From Pseudomonadota bacterium (GTDB taxonomy: Bacteria; Myxococcota; Myxococcia; Myxococcales; Myxococcaceae), in assembly GCA_023424585.1 (NCBI GenBank), contig JAFADT010000226.1, positions 1-6,496 on the forward strand: DNA of 6,496 bases, written 5' to 3'. The notes beneath the pieces were generated by a model. The model worked only from the letters and a program-made list of their open reading frames with translations. It did not search any database and was not told the origin of the DNA. Below, piece after piece: positions 6,224-6,496 of this stretch (position 1 is its first letter; the number at the start of each line of letters is the position of its first letter). Both the position numbers and the translations under genes were made by a program.

Positions 6224-6496
6224 ACTGAAAGTCCCTCCGCTCGGCGAATCCATCACCGAGGCCGTCGTCGGCAAGTGGAACAAGAAGCAGGGTGAGTCCG
6301 TCGCCGCGGACGAGCCGCTCGTCGTGCTGGAGACCGACAAGGTCACCATCGACGTGCCGGCCCCCGCCGCCGGCAGCATCGCGTCCATCGCCTTCAAGGA
6401 GGGCGACAAGGTCCGCGTGGGTGACGTGCTGGGCACCATCGAGGCTGGTGCCGGCGCGGGCGCCCCCGCCGTGGCCGCCGCCGCGCCCGCCCAGGC
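6213..6496 (+). CDS. sucB: Dihydrolipoyl succinyltransferase E2 of 2-oxoglutarate dehydrogenase (N-terminal part only)
   Basis: E2o forms the core of the 2-oxoglutarate dehydrogenase complex and transfers the succinyl group from its lipoyl arm to CoA. Only 94 codons lie in the window; the frame is open at the right edge. Residues 1-75 are a full lipoyl domain beginning [20 protein letters not shown], with the lipoylated lysine K43 in [12 protein letters not shown] and a late [10 protein letters not shown]. From about residue 76 an Ala/Gly/Pro-rich flexible linker begins, as is normal before the E1/E3-binding domain. The ATG overlaps the sucA stop by 11 bp (6213-6223) in a different frame, pointing to translational coupling. 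The E2o type rather than pyruvate dehydrogenase E2 is inferred from the [11 protein letters not shown] start and the adjacent sucA; the catalytic domain cannot be seen. Confidence 0.95.
   Translation, partial: MAVELKVPPLGESITEAVVGKWNKKQGESVAADEPLVVLETDKVTIDVPAPAAGSIASIAFKEGDKVRVGDVLGTIEAGAGAGAPAVAAAAPAQ

Noticed and set aside
3272..6439. A 1055-codon open frame on the minus strand covering all of sucA
   Set aside because: It lies antisense to a gene with unmistakable catalytic motifs. Its product is rich in Arg, Leu, His, Val and Ala with no recognisable domain, as expected when extreme GC bias removes stops from the opposite strand.
1..6496. CRISPR array, mobile element, tRNA/rRNA or defence system
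   Set aside because: No regularly spaced repeats, transposase or integrase motifs, RNA gene signatures or defence domains were seen; the window is filled by housekeeping and signalling genes.

Overview
The window is very GC-rich with strong G/C third-position bias and holds ordinary chromosomal genes of a bacterium. The mix of InhA/actinobacterial-type FabI, complete two-component/chemotaxis modules, and separate sucA-sucB genes fits a high-GC soil bacterium; I infer Myxococcota (Myxococcus/Corallococcus-like) at moderate confidence, since no sequence search was possible.

Layout. Positions 1-2031 (minus strand) carry a tightly packed chemotaxis-type operon, read from right to left: a single-domain CheY-like receiver, a receiver-CheW fusion protein, and a CheR methyltransferase cut by the left edge. 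The gap between the first two is 5 bp and the last two overlap by ATGA. No CheA, CheB or chemoreceptor lies in the window; they may follow beyond position 1. Upstream of this operon on the same strand, after a 161-bp gap with GC-rich dyads, is fabI (enoyl-ACP reductase, 2193-3023). A 308-bp divergent intergenic region (3024-3331) with a long imperfect inverted repeat separates fabI from the plus-strand sucA-sucB operon: the complete E1 subunit of 2-oxoglutarate dehydrogenase (3332-6223) and the first 94 codons of the E2 subunit with its lipoyl domain, overlapping sucA by 11 bp.

How they work together. SucA and SucB form the TCA-cycle 2-oxoglutarate dehydrogenase complex together with a lipoamide dehydrogenase not seen here. 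FabI performs the last reduction of each fatty-acid elongation cycle. The Che proteins would adapt and couple a receptor-kinase array. The most unusual item is the receiver-CheW protein, whose domain order is the reverse of classical CheV. I see no mobile element, CRISPR array, RNA gene, or convincing new system.
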